A DNA stretch of 64,000 nucleotides from Faecalicatena fissicatena (lineage in GTDB: Bacteria > Bacillota > Clostridia > Lachnospirales > Lachnospiraceae): NCBI GenBank assembly GCA_001028025.1, contig LDAQ01000009.1, forward strand, positions 62,001 through 126,000, given 5' to 3'. How positions within the stretch are numbered: position 1 is the first letter of the stretch; each line of letters opens with the position of its first letter. The translations under genes and the position numbers were made by a program. The notes below the pieces were generated by a model. The model was not told where the DNA came from, made no database searches, and saw only the letters and a program-made list of their open reading frames with translations. Of the stretch, positions 27,301 to 35,805 are shown in pieces.

Positions 27301-27788
27301 ACTTTAATGCAGATGGAATTATGGGCTCTTTGAACAGTATTGGAATGGCCTGGTCACATTCAGGTTTATATACCACAATAACACGCGATGAATGGGGCTG
27401 GAATGGTATGCTGATTACCGATGGCGACGGTTCCACCAATAATGTTTACAACAACTATTCCTTCTGGACGATCGGAGCCGTGGGAGGAATCCTTGGAAGC
27501 GGTGATCTGTCTGCGAATACGGCCTATGCCTCCATTAGTGAAGATGGAACCGGGGCAACCAACTATGTACAGCATATGCTGCACAGAATTGCACGAAATG
27601 CATTGTATCAGTATTCTCATAATATTGATAAGCTGAACTCCACAACAACAATGGTTCCAAATACAAAGGTGCCCATGTTGATTATCATAATAGGCGATGT
27701 GGTTCTGCTGGCAGTGATACTCATTATATTATTTGCAGTCGCATTGCCAAGGAAGAAGAAAGTAAAGGTAAAAGTAGTAAATAAATAA
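24363..27788 (+). CDS. Circularly permuted GH3 glycosidase with N- and C-terminal membrane segments
   Basis: 1141 residues. A TM or uncleaved signal lies at about 17-40. A GH3 C-domain comes first (G-A-T-L-L-Y-N-E-E..., about 55-330), then a FnIII-like domain starting after P-F-G-Y-G-L-S-Y (about 415-545) and an insert of unknown fold (about 590-800). The GH3 catalytic barrel lies last: G-R-D-F-E-Y-Y-S-E-D-G, I-K-H-Y-V-L-N-D-S-D and the nucleophile Asp1020 in L-I-T-D-G-D-G. A strong TM (about 1106-1132) and a K-rich tail end the protein. Reversed domain order is known in some ruminal beta-glucosidases; anchoring at both ends is less usual. It probably faces outward. Confidence 0.82.
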   Translation: MEEKKPKLVLKKKNKAGFSAVAVLCAAAVAFNGIMAVNFDSIAAANGKTTVKNVDRASTLSEGTDVNTRLEEEGATLLYNEESTLPLSEDTKVTILGAGSHNYVQGGTGSAGGRDDSNTAMMDKAFENAGISYNTEAWTWLDNALGNGSDTHNGTVNADYIAKGDPAAEFEWTSYQEIHEFTIDTYEEFVTDDLIGDYDDVAIVTFSRSGAEGASPSLDYDGNEDTTTGRTYLELDDNERALLEYCNEHFESTVVLVNSAVPIECGFTENPAYNVKAVLWIGHPGEAGLYGVANILSGDANPSGHIVDTWTYDMSTNPTYYSANDQTYSNIELASKNKYYQYNEGIYTGYRYYETADAEGYFDSENFMKTKFKGNLSEGKDYSDTSVNGSYEEQRAAGPQATYAGYEEVVQFPFGYGLSYTTFSQEITSSDISLEEHGQNSMTVKVTNTGDAAGKSVVQLYMEAPYNQDASLGLEGVGLEKAQVVLAGFGKTEEIEPGESQEVVIEFSTDDLAGYDEYGQGCYVLEKGEYVFHISENAHGWAGEEAYGGDYDSTSAALAETIIYNEDGAGARTGEMNDVSSTESVAAENALNDVTAGDGTMLINGGASGTYSLGYLSRSDFYSGMAEIMSYQSDDLTGKYSGNGSVWSLDGSTAAAVVTGDVAGQRTAADAVKEAIETDPTSLENKDGVSEGMVYDYGSILADGISFGDGETSSVLYGYGNDTYINMMYTNDGLLQSDESYLNSDRDVKIEWSAVYYVALDNEEETVKDSDGYVKIYDTEEAAAAEGTAAKLQVDHMYGVPSDDARWDKLTNMLSFKEADDLMGENGWHTYAAESVGKEFALAVDGPGEAGNAQNADCTWWPCAVIIAATWNTELAQEQGAAYGHQDLLNNTPYCYAPAMNTHRTPFGGRDFEYYSEDGFIAGVIGGNVVQGLQETGMHVFIKHYVLNDSDTNRGGVNTWADEQSIREIYAKPFEIACKYFNADGIMGSLNSIGMAWSHSGLYTTITRDEWGWNGMLITDGDGSTNNVYNNYSFWTIGAVGGILGSGDLSANTAYASISEDGTGATNYVQHMLHRIARNALYQYSHNIDKLNSTTTMVPNTKVPMLIIIIGDVVLLAVILIILFAVALPRKKKVKVKVVNK

Positions 27789-27795
27789 TCTGCCT

Positions 27796-27825
27796 GGTCT
27801 GCTGCAAAATAAGCTGCAGCAGACC
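27796..27825 (+). terminator. Intercistronic hairpin
   Basis: GGTCTGCTGC/GCAGCAGACC around a 10-nt loop, followed only by ATATTTT. More likely an mRNA-processing or leaky terminator hairpin than a full stop, since the next gene starts 21 bp later. Confidence 0.45.
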
Positions 27826-27846
27826 GGATATTTTGAGGAGGAAAGC

Positions 27847-29115
27847 ATGAAAAGAAAAAAAGTAATAGTGCCTCTTGTGGGTATGCTGGCAATGTCTGTA
27901 TTTGGATTATCCGGATGCGGGAGCAAAAGTACGGCTCCGGAAGATTTTACTTTCAGTACGGAGGATGGAAGTTTTAGTTTTAAAACAGTTGAGAATGCTG
28001 AAACCTATACGGTGGGAGTCAGTAAAATATTGAATGACTCTACGGGAGAAGCTCTGTTAGGCATAAATGGAGCTGTTTCAACTACGCTGGAGGATGGAAG
28101 TGAGGGGTATATCTGGTCGGAACAGACAGGATCGAATACGGGGCTGGCTGACAGCGACGGCGACGGGATTGTAGACGGGACAGTTGTATTCAGGGAATAT
28201 TCTTCTTCGGCAACAGAGGTTGGGGCAGTTATGGAAGCCGGCGCATTGGGCGTGGGACATTATATTGTCCAGGCGGTAGCATCATCTAACAGCGAACTGG
28301 AAAATCCAGAGGCCGCAACATACGAATTTACTGTTGGAGGTACTTTGGAAACACCTGCCGGATTCACGGCACAGGTGAATGAGGAAGGCTATATGGAAAT
28401 TACAGCTCCTAACAGTTATTATCTTAGCTGTCTGACGGCAACCGGGCTGCCTGAGAAAATGATATTTGAGATTTCGGATGGTTCATCCGTTATAGAGACA
28501 ATTGAAATGGATGATTTTTCTTACACAAATACAGTAAATGGCCCGACCAAGAATTTTACGTTTAATAATGAAACAGTAACAGGGACAACACAGTTGGATT
28601 CGTCTGCCGAATATACCGTGGTGGTAACTGCAGAAGGCGATGGGGATGAAATTGAGTCTGCGGCCGCTGAAGCGTATATGGCGTCAAAATTAAGTGCAGT
28701 GGATTTTGCATCCGAGTATGACCTTACATCATCTGCAGAATGCGGTGACTACAGTATTACTCTGACACTGGGAACAGATGCGGCCGGAAATAATATTTAT
28801 GAGCTGGCGGCCTCAGTAAACAGTACTGCAATTCTGCGTGAAAACGGGACTTACACAACAGACGGGAAAATACAGGAACTGTCTGAAAAGCAGGTTTATG
28901 GTGAAAATACAGAAATTAAATTTACTGCATCAGAAACAGAAGCAGAAGCATCTGTTCTTGACGGAAAAACACTAACAGTAGTAAAAGGCGAGAGTGCAGG
29001 CGGCTGGGGACAGGAAGCAGGTGATGTTTATTACTTATCAGGTACCGGTCTGGCACTGAATGAGATGGGGTTTGAATTTACAGGAGCAGCGTCTTCAGGC
29101 CCCGGACCATTCTAA
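27847..29115 (+). CDS. Lipoprotein of unknown function, FnIII-like
   Basis: 422 residues. The signal peptide ends in a lipobox L-S-G-C at about residue 25. The rest is rich in Thr, Ser, Glu and Gly with beta-sandwich character. A short D-S-D-G-D-G-I-V-D-G motif at about 100-109 looks like a calcium-binding dockerin-type loop. The C-terminus ends G-P-G-P-F. No enzyme motif is recognised. It follows the permuted GH3 gene by 58 bp and precedes the permease, so it is probably co-expressed and displayed on the membrane beside that enzyme. Function unknown. Confidence 0.75.
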   Translation: MKRKKVIVPLVGMLAMSVFGLSGCGSKSTAPEDFTFSTEDGSFSFKTVENAETYTVGVSKILNDSTGEALLGINGAVSTTLEDGSEGYIWSEQTGSNTGLADSDGDGIVDGTVVFREYSSSATEVGAVMEAGALGVGHYIVQAVASSNSELENPEAATYEFTVGGTLETPAGFTAQVNEEGYMEITAPNSYYLSCLTATGLPEKMIFEISDGSSVIETIEMDDFSYTNTVNGPTKNFTFNNETVTGTTQLDSSAEYTVVVTAEGDGDEIESAAAEAYMASKLSAVDFASEYDLTSSAECGDYSITLTLGTDAAGNNIYELAASVNSTAILRENGTYTTDGKIQELSEKQVYGENTEIKFTASETEAEASVLDGKTLTVVKGESAGGWGQEAGDVYYLSGTGLALNEMGFEFTGAASSGPGPF

Positions 29116-29173
29116 TGCTGCAGACAGCCGGGCAGGGCCCGGCGGCACAAGAAAAATCAATGAAGGAGGACTC

Positions 29174-30901
29174 ATGAAAGAAGAAGCAGCAGAGGACGAA
29201 ATCCTTGAAGAGGACGAAGTCATTATCATAGAGAAAGGCGCGCCTACCCGTCTTTCTAAAAAATTAAACCGGTATTTTCATCACCTTGACCGCGGAGGCA
29301 CATTAAAAGGAGAGGTGCTGGCCGGAATTACCATGTTCTTTATTTCGATCTGTGTAATTTTTATGAATGTACAGATCGTTGGCAATACAATAAACGGGAC
29401 GCTGGAATTAAGCAATTCTCCTGCCGACCCGAAGAGTATACAGGCGGCTTCGGTCTATGTACAGATCTATGTGGGGTCTATTCTGATTGCCGTACTTGGC
29501 AGTCTGCTGATTGGACTTATCACGAAACTGCCTCTGACACAGCTTTCCGCGATGGGGATGGCAAGTTCACTGCTCTGCCTTGTCGGTACGGAAACAGGGC
29601 TTACATATAATAACCTGCTTTTTATTAATTTTGCGGCGGCTCTGGTCTACTGTATAGTGGCGGGCGTGCCGAAGATTCGTAATTGGCTGTACGGGGCGCT
29701 GCCATCTTCTGTCAGGAAAGCACTTCCGGCAGCAGGCGGACTGATATTAGCTTATGGTGCCTTGCAGCTGAGCGGTATTGTATCTGCGAAAAAAGTCTCC
29801 CTGGGATCTGGCAGGAGCCAATATATTACAATGATTGACGGATTTGGATTTTCAGATATGCGTACACTCACATTATGCGGTCTTATTGGCGCCGCCGGAG
29901 CAGTCATTTTGTACTGTGCAATAAAAGCATTACACCGCAAACATCCGGTATTCTGGTCAATGACAGGTGGAACGCTGCTGTTTGTATGTGCCAGCCTGAT
30001 GATGAGCGGCATTGATACGTCAAACTCAGAATCATTTATTAATTTTGGCCGTGTCTGGATGATTGCGGGGTCACAGGCAAGTAATACGACACCTTTTGCA
30101 GACAGTTATCTGACCTATTTCAGCTCTGGCCTGCAGAACGTATTTTCCAACGTGATGAATATATTTACCGAAGGAACGGATTTTTCAGCTTATACCGGCA
30201 GCACAATTTCCCTGCTGGCCGGCGGGGTGTTATGTTATGTATTCACTGGCCTGTATGCCGCAGAGGGAACGCTGCTGGCAATGAAAAAGCGGCTGAACTG
30301 TGATGCATCAGAAGAAGGAAAAGTAGAGTTCGACAGCCAGGATGGAATTCGGAAAGCGTTACTGTGCAATGCAGGTACAAATCTGATCGGTTCCTTTCTG
30401 GGAGCAGGCGGTATAACCATAAGTAAAACATCGGTTGCAGCCGCGGATGACAATGGGAAATCGGGAATTACATCGATTGTAGCCAGCATTGGATTTTTAA
30501 TTTCCTTATTTATTTTAGTATTCCCGGCACTATTTGCAACAACAACGTATCCGGTGTCAAGTATGAATGAATGGAATTATTTTGCATATGGAAACGGCGG
30601 CTTTATTTATCTGGTACAGGGCGCAGGCTTTGCCGTAGCAGATGCCGTATTATTGTGTACTGGCCTGTTTATGCTTTCTACCCTGAAAGAAATAAACTGG
30701 AAAAAGGCGGGCGAATGGCTGCCGGCAGTTGTAACAGCCGGTGCGGCGCTGCTGACAACCAATATTGCAATTGGAGTTGCCTGCGGTATGGTTCCCTGTC
30801 TTTTGACAGAGCTGGTGATCCCATCCAATAAGCGGTCATCCCTTAATATACCAATGATTGTGCTCCTGGCGCTGCTGATTATCATGCTGATTCTACTGTA
30901 G
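29174..30901 (+). CDS. NCS2/AzgA-like permease
   Basis: 575 residues from the ATG at 29174 (GGAGGAC upstream). An acidic cytosolic N-terminus is followed by 12 or more hydrophobic segments. Family-like features are F-F-I-S-I-C-V-I-F near TM1, Q-L-S-A-M-G-M-A-S-S and the conserved G-A-G-G-I-T-I-S-K-T-S motif near residue 415. It is longer than typical AzgA purine permeases (about 430). Its place behind two GH3 enzymes and a lipoprotein is odd for a purine permease; a nucleoside or sugar-linked substrate is possible but not shown. A 7-bp GC hairpin (29127-29143) lies just upstream. Confidence 0.7.
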   Translation: MKEEAAEDEILEEDEVIIIEKGAPTRLSKKLNRYFHHLDRGGTLKGEVLAGITMFFISICVIFMNVQIVGNTINGTLELSNSPADPKSIQAASVYVQIYVGSILIAVLGSLLIGLITKLPLTQLSAMGMASSLLCLVGTETGLTYNNLLFINFAAALVYCIVAGVPKIRNWLYGALPSSVRKALPAAGGLILAYGALQLSGIVSAKKVSLGSGRSQYITMIDGFGFSDMRTLTLCGLIGAAGAVILYCAIKALHRKHPVFWSMTGGTLLFVCASLMMSGIDTSNSESFINFGRVWMIAGSQASNTTPFADSYLTYFSSGLQNVFSNVMNIFTEGTDFSAYTGSTISLLAGGVLCYVFTGLYAAEGTLLAMKKRLNCDASEEGKVEFDSQDGIRKALLCNAGTNLIGSFLGAGGITISKTSVAAADDNGKSGITSIVASIGFLISLFILVFPALFATTTYPVSSMNEWNYFAYGNGGFIYLVQGAGFAVADAVLLCTGLFMLSTLKEINWKKAGEWLPAVVTAGAALLTTNIAIGVACGMVPCLLTELVIPSNKRSSLNIPMIVLLALLIIMLILL

Positions 30902-30948
30902 CTGCCAGAAATATAATGACTGATAAAAGTGGATATAGATACAAAGTA

Positions 30949-30980
30949 CAGGCAGCATAATCGGAGCTGCCTGTTTTTTA
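30949..30980 (+). terminator. Intrinsic terminator after the NCS2-like gene
   Basis: CAGGCAGC/GCTGCCTG (30949-30956/30966-30973), followed by TTTTTTA. Confidence 0.9.
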
Positions 30981-31079
30981 TCTATAATCCAGGTACACTT
31001 ATTTTAATTGGGATTCATATTAAAAACAGAACAACATTTTATTTATTTTATTAAATTTCGAAGATTTAGAAACTGGGTA

Positions 31080-31108
31080 TTGACATTCATATGAAACGGA
31101 TTTATTAT
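31080..31108 (+). promoter_or_regulatory. Consensus promoter of the aldolase operon
   Basis: Perfect TTGACA (31080-31085), 17-bp spacer, TATTAT (31103-31108). The transcription start would be near 31115, about 10 bp before the LacI operator. Confidence 0.85.
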
Positions 31109-31124
31109 AAAGACATAAAGAATG

Positions 31125-31138
31125 CCGAAACGTTTCGG
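31125..31138. promoter_or_regulatory. LacI-family operator O1
   Basis: A perfect palindrome CCGAAACGTTTCGG just downstream of the start site, ideal for repression by road-block. The same 14-mer occurs at 43480 and 43558. The LacI gene at 32098 is the likely binder. Confidence 0.85.
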
Positions 31139-31163
31139 TTTCATCCAAAGGAGGATAATACAT

Positions 31164-32015
31164 ATGCCATTAGTTACATCAGAACAAATGTTACTGGACG
31201 CTCAGAAGGGCGGTTATGCCGTAGGTGCTTTTAATGTGGAGAATATGGAGATGGTGAAGGCAGTTATTGCCGCTGCAGAGGAGCTGTGTGCACCGGTTAT
31301 GCTGCAGACAACGCCATCCACAGTGAAGTACGGTTCCCTGGATACCTATTTTGGGATTGTTGCAGCAGAGGCAAAAAAGGCCACGGTTCCCGTATGCCTT
31401 CACCTGGATCACGGCAGCAGTTTTGAACTGGCGGTTCAGGCAATCAAGGCGGGATATACTTCTGTCATGATCGATGGTTCACACGAGAATTTTGAGGACA
31501 ATATTGCTGTCAGCAAAAAAGTTGTAGATGTAGCGAAAGCATGTGGCATTCCGGTGGAAGCGGAGCTTGGAAAAGTCGGCGGCAAAGAAGATGACCTGGA
31601 GGCAGAGGCGGATACAAATACAGACCCTGCAGAAGCAAAAGAATTTGCAGAGAGGACCGGTGTTTCTTCCCTTGCAATTGCAATTGGAACGGCCCACGGA
31701 TTCTATGCAGGCACACCGGTACTGGATAAGGAAAGAGTCTCCGAGATCAAAAAAGTTGTTTCGGTTCCTCTTGTTCTTCACGGGGCATCCGGGCTCAGCG
31801 ATGAGGATGTCAGGGAATGCGTGGAGCGCGGTATGTGCAAAGTGAATTTTGCCACAGAGCTGCGGGTTGCTTATACGGATGCAGGCAAAAAACTTCTGGC
31901 AGAGAAGCCGGATACATTTGATCCGAAGAAGCTTGGCACTGTAGGTATGGAGGCAGTGAAGAATCTGGTAATGGAACGCATGAAAGTATGCGGATGTGAT
32001 CATAAAGTAAGATAG
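31164..32015 (+). CDS. Class II ketose-bisphosphate aldolase, KbaY/GatY-like
   Basis: 283 residues from the ATG at 31164 (AAAGGAGG upstream). Zinc and catalytic motifs are visible: H-L-D-H-G (about 80-84), A-E-L-G-K-V-G-G-K-E-D-D, G-T-A-H-G and L-H-G-A-S-G-L-S. Family members split fructose- or tagatose-1,6-bisphosphate into dihydroxyacetone phosphate and glyceraldehyde 3-phosphate. The neighbours, a GatD-like dehydrogenase and a LacC-like kinase, make tagatose 1,6-bisphosphate the more likely substrate. It is the first gene under operator O1. Confidence 0.85.
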   Translation: MPLVTSEQMLLDAQKGGYAVGAFNVENMEMVKAVIAAAEELCAPVMLQTTPSTVKYGSLDTYFGIVAAEAKKATVPVCLHLDHGSSFELAVQAIKAGYTSVMIDGSHENFEDNIAVSKKVVDVAKACGIPVEAELGKVGGKEDDLEAEADTNTDPAEAKEFAERTGVSSLAIAIGTAHGFYAGTPVLDKERVSEIKKVVSVPLVLHGASGLSDEDVRECVERGMCKVNFATELRVAYTDAGKKLLAEKPDTFDPKKLGTVGMEAVKNLVMERMKVCGCDHKVR

Positions 32016-32018
32016 TGT

Positions 32019-32046
32019 GTAACAGTTCAGAACCATGAATGGTTAC
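32019..32046. repeat. Small palindromic repeat, copy 1
   Basis: GTAACAGTTCA and TGAATGGTTAC form an 11-bp stem with two mismatches around GAACCA. A related copy in reverse orientation (sharing TTCARAACCATGAA) is at 35803-35840. Confidence 0.5.
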
Positions 32047-32097
32047 AAAATAGTTCCCTTTGTGTACAGCATCGGGACGGATAAGGCGGGGATGACC

Positions 32098-33096
32098 ATG
32101 GCAGCTACGATCAAGGATATTGCAAAGAAAACCGGACTTGGCCTTGCAACCATTTCTTCTTATTTAAATGGCGGGAATGTAAGAGAACAGAACCGGATTA
32201 AGATAGAGGAAGCAATAGAAGAGCTTCATTTTGAGGTCAACGAAGTGGCAAGAGGCCTGAAGACAAATAAGACGAAGATGATCGGGATTATTATCCCGGA
32301 GTTGAACAATATTTTCTGTGCCGAGATTATAACGGAGGTAGAAGATCAGCTCAGAAGCCATGGATATGCAACCCTGATCTGCGACTGCCGTACGGACGAG
32401 AGACGCGAGGAGGAGGCAGTGGAGTTTCTGTTTCACAGGCGCGTGGACGGCCTGATCATTATGCCCTCCGGAAAACAGGGGAAATACCTGAACAAGTTTA
32501 TCCGGGCGGGGAAACCTGTTGTACTGATTGACCGAAAGATTAAGGGCATAGAATGTGACTGCGTACTGGTGGACAATGAAGGCGCTGCCAGGGATGCGGT
32601 AGAGCGGCTGCTCGGGGCAGGGCACAGGGAGGTCGGCATGATAGCCGGTCCGGAAGAGATCTACACAGCAGAAGAGAGGTACCATGGCTACTGCAAAGCC
32701 ATGGAGAATGCCGGGATTCCTCTGGATGAGAACCTGGTAGTCCGGGGGGACTATACGATTGAGGGCGGTGCGGCGGCCATGAAGGAACTGGTCAGGAGAA
32801 ATCCGGATATGTCCGCTGTATTCGTATCCAACTATGAAATGACCATGGGGGCGATTATAGAGGTCAACGAACTGGGAATCGAGATACCGGGGCAGCTCTC
32901 TTTTATCGGTTTTGACAACGTGGAGTTTGCCAAGGCGAGTATTCCAAAGCTGAGTATTGTGACCCAGCCGACAGAGGAGATTGCAGGCCGCGTGACTGAG
33001 CTGATGCTGAGAAGGCTGGAAAAGGCCGGGGCGGAGGAAGAAAAAGAGACTGTGAAGTTAAAGACGAGTTTTGTAGAAGGAAAATCTGTCGTGTGA
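32098..33096 (+). CDS. LacI-family transcriptional repressor
   Basis: 332 residues from the ATG at 32098; the start M-A-A-T-I-K-D-I-A-K-K-T-G-L-G is typical, and the AAGGCGGGG at 32083-32091 has good spacing. An N-terminal LacI HTH (about 4-25, with S-S-Y-L-N-G), the hinge and a ribose-binding-like ligand domain with N-E-V-A-R-G-L-K and the C-terminal dimer region are present. It lies inside the cluster it most likely controls. Three perfect CCGAAACGTTTCGG operators and one half-matched site in the window are its predicted targets. Confidence 0.9.
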   Translation: MAATIKDIAKKTGLGLATISSYLNGGNVREQNRIKIEEAIEELHFEVNEVARGLKTNKTKMIGIIIPELNNIFCAEIITEVEDQLRSHGYATLICDCRTDERREEEAVEFLFHRRVDGLIIMPSGKQGKYLNKFIRAGKPVVLIDRKIKGIECDCVLVDNEGAARDAVERLLGAGHREVGMIAGPEEIYTAEERYHGYCKAMENAGIPLDENLVVRGDYTIEGGAAAMKELVRRNPDMSAVFVSNYEMTMGAIIEVNELGIEIPGQLSFIGFDNVEFAKASIPKLSIVTQPTEEIAGRVTELMLRRLEKAGAEEEKETVKLKTSFVEGKSVV

Positions 33097-33117
33097 CAGA
33101 GTTTCTTTACATAAGAA

Positions 33118-33131
33118 CCGAAACGTTACGA
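33118..33131. promoter_or_regulatory. Degenerate LacI-type operator before the FGGY kinase gene
   Basis: CCGAAACGTTACGA keeps the left half of the operator palindrome and has decayed in the right half. It lies about 100 bp upstream of the kinase start. Confidence 0.5.
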
Positions 33132-33232
33132 AATAAAGAGCGGTATTTCATTCACGCTTTTAGATAAAGCGAATGGTAAGTTGCGGTTTACCGGCTTGCC
33201 TGTGAAGAGTAGCACTGGTATGGGAGGTAGAA

Positions 33233-34753
33233 ATGGAACAATATTTATTGGGAATTGATATAGGCACCAGCGCCTGTAAGATTGCCGTGTTTAACCGAAA
33301 AGGACAGGTGACCGCTGCTGCAAACGGTGATTATCAGGTGTATTACCCTCATCCGGGCTGGGCAGAACAGAATCCGGAAGAGTGGTGGGAGGCCGTGTGC
33401 CTGGCAGTGAAGGAAGTGTTATCCAAAGGCAGTATCCGGCCGGAACAGATTGCCGGTGTGGGGATTGACGGCCAGAGCTGGTCGGCAATCGCTGTGGACC
33501 GGGCTGGAAATGTACTGACCAATACACCGATCTGGATGGACACCAGAGCCGCGGACATCTGTGAGGAATTGAATAAAAAAATCGGTGCAGACAAGATATT
33601 CGGACTTTCCGGAAATTCGCTGCAGCCGTCATACACAACAGCTAAGATTATCTGGTATCAGAGAAATCTGCCGGAGGTCTATGCACGTACATATAAGATT
33701 CTGCAGTCCAACAGCTATATTGCCTATAAACTGACAGGTGAGATGACGCAGGATCTTTCCCAGGGATATGGCCTGCACTGCTTTGATATGCACACAGGAA
33801 CATGGAATACAGACATGTGTGAAAAGCTTGGTATTTCTGCAGAACTTCTGCCTGAAATCCATCCGTGCCATGAGGTGATAGGGCAGGTCACAGAAAAGGC
33901 AGCGGCAGAAAGCGGACTGGCTGCAGGGACACCGGTTGTGGCCGGAGGGCTGGATGCGGCATGCGGAACCCTGGGAGCAGGTGTTATCCATCCTGGAGAG
34001 ACACAGGAACAGGGCGGCCAGGCAGGCGGTATGAGCATCTGTACGGATACATATCAGGCAGACCCGAGGCTGATTCTTGGATATCATGTGGTTCCGGGAC
34101 AATGGCTTCTCCAGGGAGGCACCACTGGCGGCGGGGGTGTTATGAGATGGCTGGAACAGCAGTTTGGGGACTACGAGAGGGCAGAAGGAAAAAGACAGGG
34201 GAAAAGCTCCCTTACACTATTCAACGAGATGGCGGAGAAGGTTCGCCCGGGAAGCGACGGGACGGTATTTCTGCCGTACATGTCGGGTGAGCGTTCCCCG
34301 ATCTGGGATCCGGATGCAAAGGGGGTTTTTTACGGGCTGGACTTCAGCAAGACAAAGGCACACTTTATCAGGTCTGCCATGGAGGGGGTGGCATACGCTC
34401 TGAAGCATAACCTTGATGTAGCGGAGGAAGCAGGAGCAAAAGTCAGCGTACTTCGAGCGATGGGCGGTTCGGCCAATTCACTGCTCTGGACACAGATCAA
34501 GTCTGATATTACAGGTAAACCCATTATCGTGCCTTCCTCGGATACGGCGACAACACTCGGCGCCGTGATGCTGGCAGGTGTGGGCGTTGGCATGTATGAA
34601 AGTTTTGAGGAGGCGGTTGCTCTGACGGTGGAGAACCAGCGGATCCACGAACCGAATCCGGACAATGCAGAAGTATACGAAAAGAATTATCAGATCTATC
34701 TGGAACTATATCATAATTTAAAAGAAACAATGAAGAAAACAGGAGGCAGGTAA
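33233..34753 (+). CDS. FGGY-family carbohydrate kinase (XylB-like)
   Basis: 506 residues. FGGY_N begins with G-I-D-I-G-T-S-A-C-K (phosphate loop 1), and FGGY_C contains G-A-M-G-G-S-A-N-S. The catalytic Asp is probably in G-V-G-I-D-G-Q-S-W. It phosphorylates a cytosolic sugar or polyol with ATP. Next to a GatD-like dehydrogenase it may make galactitol-1-phosphate or a related polyol phosphate, replacing the PTS of classic gat operons; xylulose is the default alternative for this family. GGGAGG precedes the ATG. Confidence 0.85.
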   Translation: MEQYLLGIDIGTSACKIAVFNRKGQVTAAANGDYQVYYPHPGWAEQNPEEWWEAVCLAVKEVLSKGSIRPEQIAGVGIDGQSWSAIAVDRAGNVLTNTPIWMDTRAADICEELNKKIGADKIFGLSGNSLQPSYTTAKIIWYQRNLPEVYARTYKILQSNSYIAYKLTGEMTQDLSQGYGLHCFDMHTGTWNTDMCEKLGISAELLPEIHPCHEVIGQVTEKAAAESGLAAGTPVVAGGLDAACGTLGAGVIHPGETQEQGGQAGGMSICTDTYQADPRLILGYHVVPGQWLLQGGTTGGGGVMRWLEQQFGDYERAEGKRQGKSSLTLFNEMAEKVRPGSDGTVFLPYMSGERSPIWDPDAKGVFYGLDFSKTKAHFIRSAMEGVAYALKHNLDVAEEAGAKVSVLRAMGGSANSLLWTQIKSDITGKPIIVPSSDTATTLGAVMLAGVGVGMYESFEEAVALTVENQRIHEPNPDNAEVYEKNYQIYLELYHNLKETMKKTGGR

Positions 34754-34755
34754 AA

Positions 34756-35805
34756 ATGAAAGCAGCAGTAGTATGTGCAAACGAGGATGTACAGTATCAG
34801 GATCACGAGGAGCCGCAGGCAGGTCCGGGCGAAGTCAAGGTCAGGGTGAAGGCTTCCGGAATCTGCGGCTCTGATATTCCAAGAGTACTTCATAACGGCG
34901 TGCATTTCTATCCCATCGTACTGGGCCATGAGTTCTCAGGAGACGTGGTGGAAGTAGGAGAAGGCGTCACAAAGGTAAAGGTTGGGGACAGAGTTTCCGG
35001 AGCGCCGCTTCTTCCGTGCATGAAGTGCGATGACTGCCAGAACGGCAACTTCTCACTCTGCAAGCATTACAGCTTTATCGGATCCAGGCAGCAGGGCAGC
35101 AATGCAGACTTTGTTGTCGTACCGGAACAGAATGCGGTTGTATTCGATCCAAGTATCTCCTATGAGCAGGGGGCAATGTTTGAGCCTTCCACAGTTGCAC
35201 TGCACGGCCTTCTTCAGAATGATTATCAGGGCGGACAGTATGTGGCAATCCTGGGTGGGGGAACGATCGGAATGTTCACAATGCAGTGGGCAAAGATCTT
35301 CGGTTCTAAAAAAGTAGTTGTATTCGATATCAGCGATGAGCGGCTGGAACTTGCAAAACGTCTCGGCGCAGATGAAGTGATCAATACAACAAGAGAGAAC
35401 TTTATGGAAGAAGCAATGGCAGTGACTGGCGGCAAGGGTTTTACATATGTATATGAGACTGCCGGACAGGCGCCTACAATGTATATGGCCTTTGAACTGG
35501 CGGCAAATAAGGCGCACGTATGCTTTATCGGTACCCCACATGTGGATCTGACCTTCACTCCCGCAATGTGGGAGAATATGAACCGCAAAGAATTCAAGCT
35601 GACAGGTTCCTGGATGTCCTACAGTTCTCCATTCCCTGGGAAAGAGTGGGAATTGACGGCACATTATTTTGCAACAGGGCAGCTGAAATTTGATCCGGGA
35701 TTTATTTATAAGAAGATGCCTATGAGTCAGGCGCAGGAAGCATTCCAGATGTTTAAGACACCGGGGAGGGTAAAAGGAAAAGTTCTGTTGATGAATGAGG
35801 ATTAA
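34756..35805 (+). CDS. gatD: Zinc-dependent polyol (galactitol-1-phosphate-type) dehydrogenase
   Basis: 349 residues of the medium-chain dehydrogenase family. Catalytic zinc motifs are G-I-C-G-S-D near residue 36 and G-H-E-F-S-G near 60. The structural zinc cysteines are in L-P-C-M-K-C-D-D-C-Q and L-C-K (about 88-108). The NAD loop is G-G-G-T-I-G-M near 172. The closest pattern I recognise is GatD, which oxidises galactitol-1-phosphate to tagatose-6-phosphate. It starts 3 bp after the kinase gene and is followed by a LacC-like kinase, a coherent path. The exact substrate is an inference. Confidence 0.72.
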   Translation: MKAAVVCANEDVQYQDHEEPQAGPGEVKVRVKASGICGSDIPRVLHNGVHFYPIVLGHEFSGDVVEVGEGVTKVKVGDRVSGAPLLPCMKCDDCQNGNFSLCKHYSFIGSRQQGSNADFVVVPEQNAVVFDPSISYEQGAMFEPSTVALHGLLQNDYQGGQYVAILGGGTIGMFTMQWAKIFGSKKVVVFDISDERLELAKRLGADEVINTTRENFMEEAMAVTGGKGFTYVYETAGQAPTMYMAFELAANKAHVCFIGTPHVDLTFTPAMWENMNRKEFKLTGSWMSYSSPFPGKEWELTAHYFATGQLKFDPGFIYKKMPMSQAQEAFQMFKTPGRVKGKVLLMNED

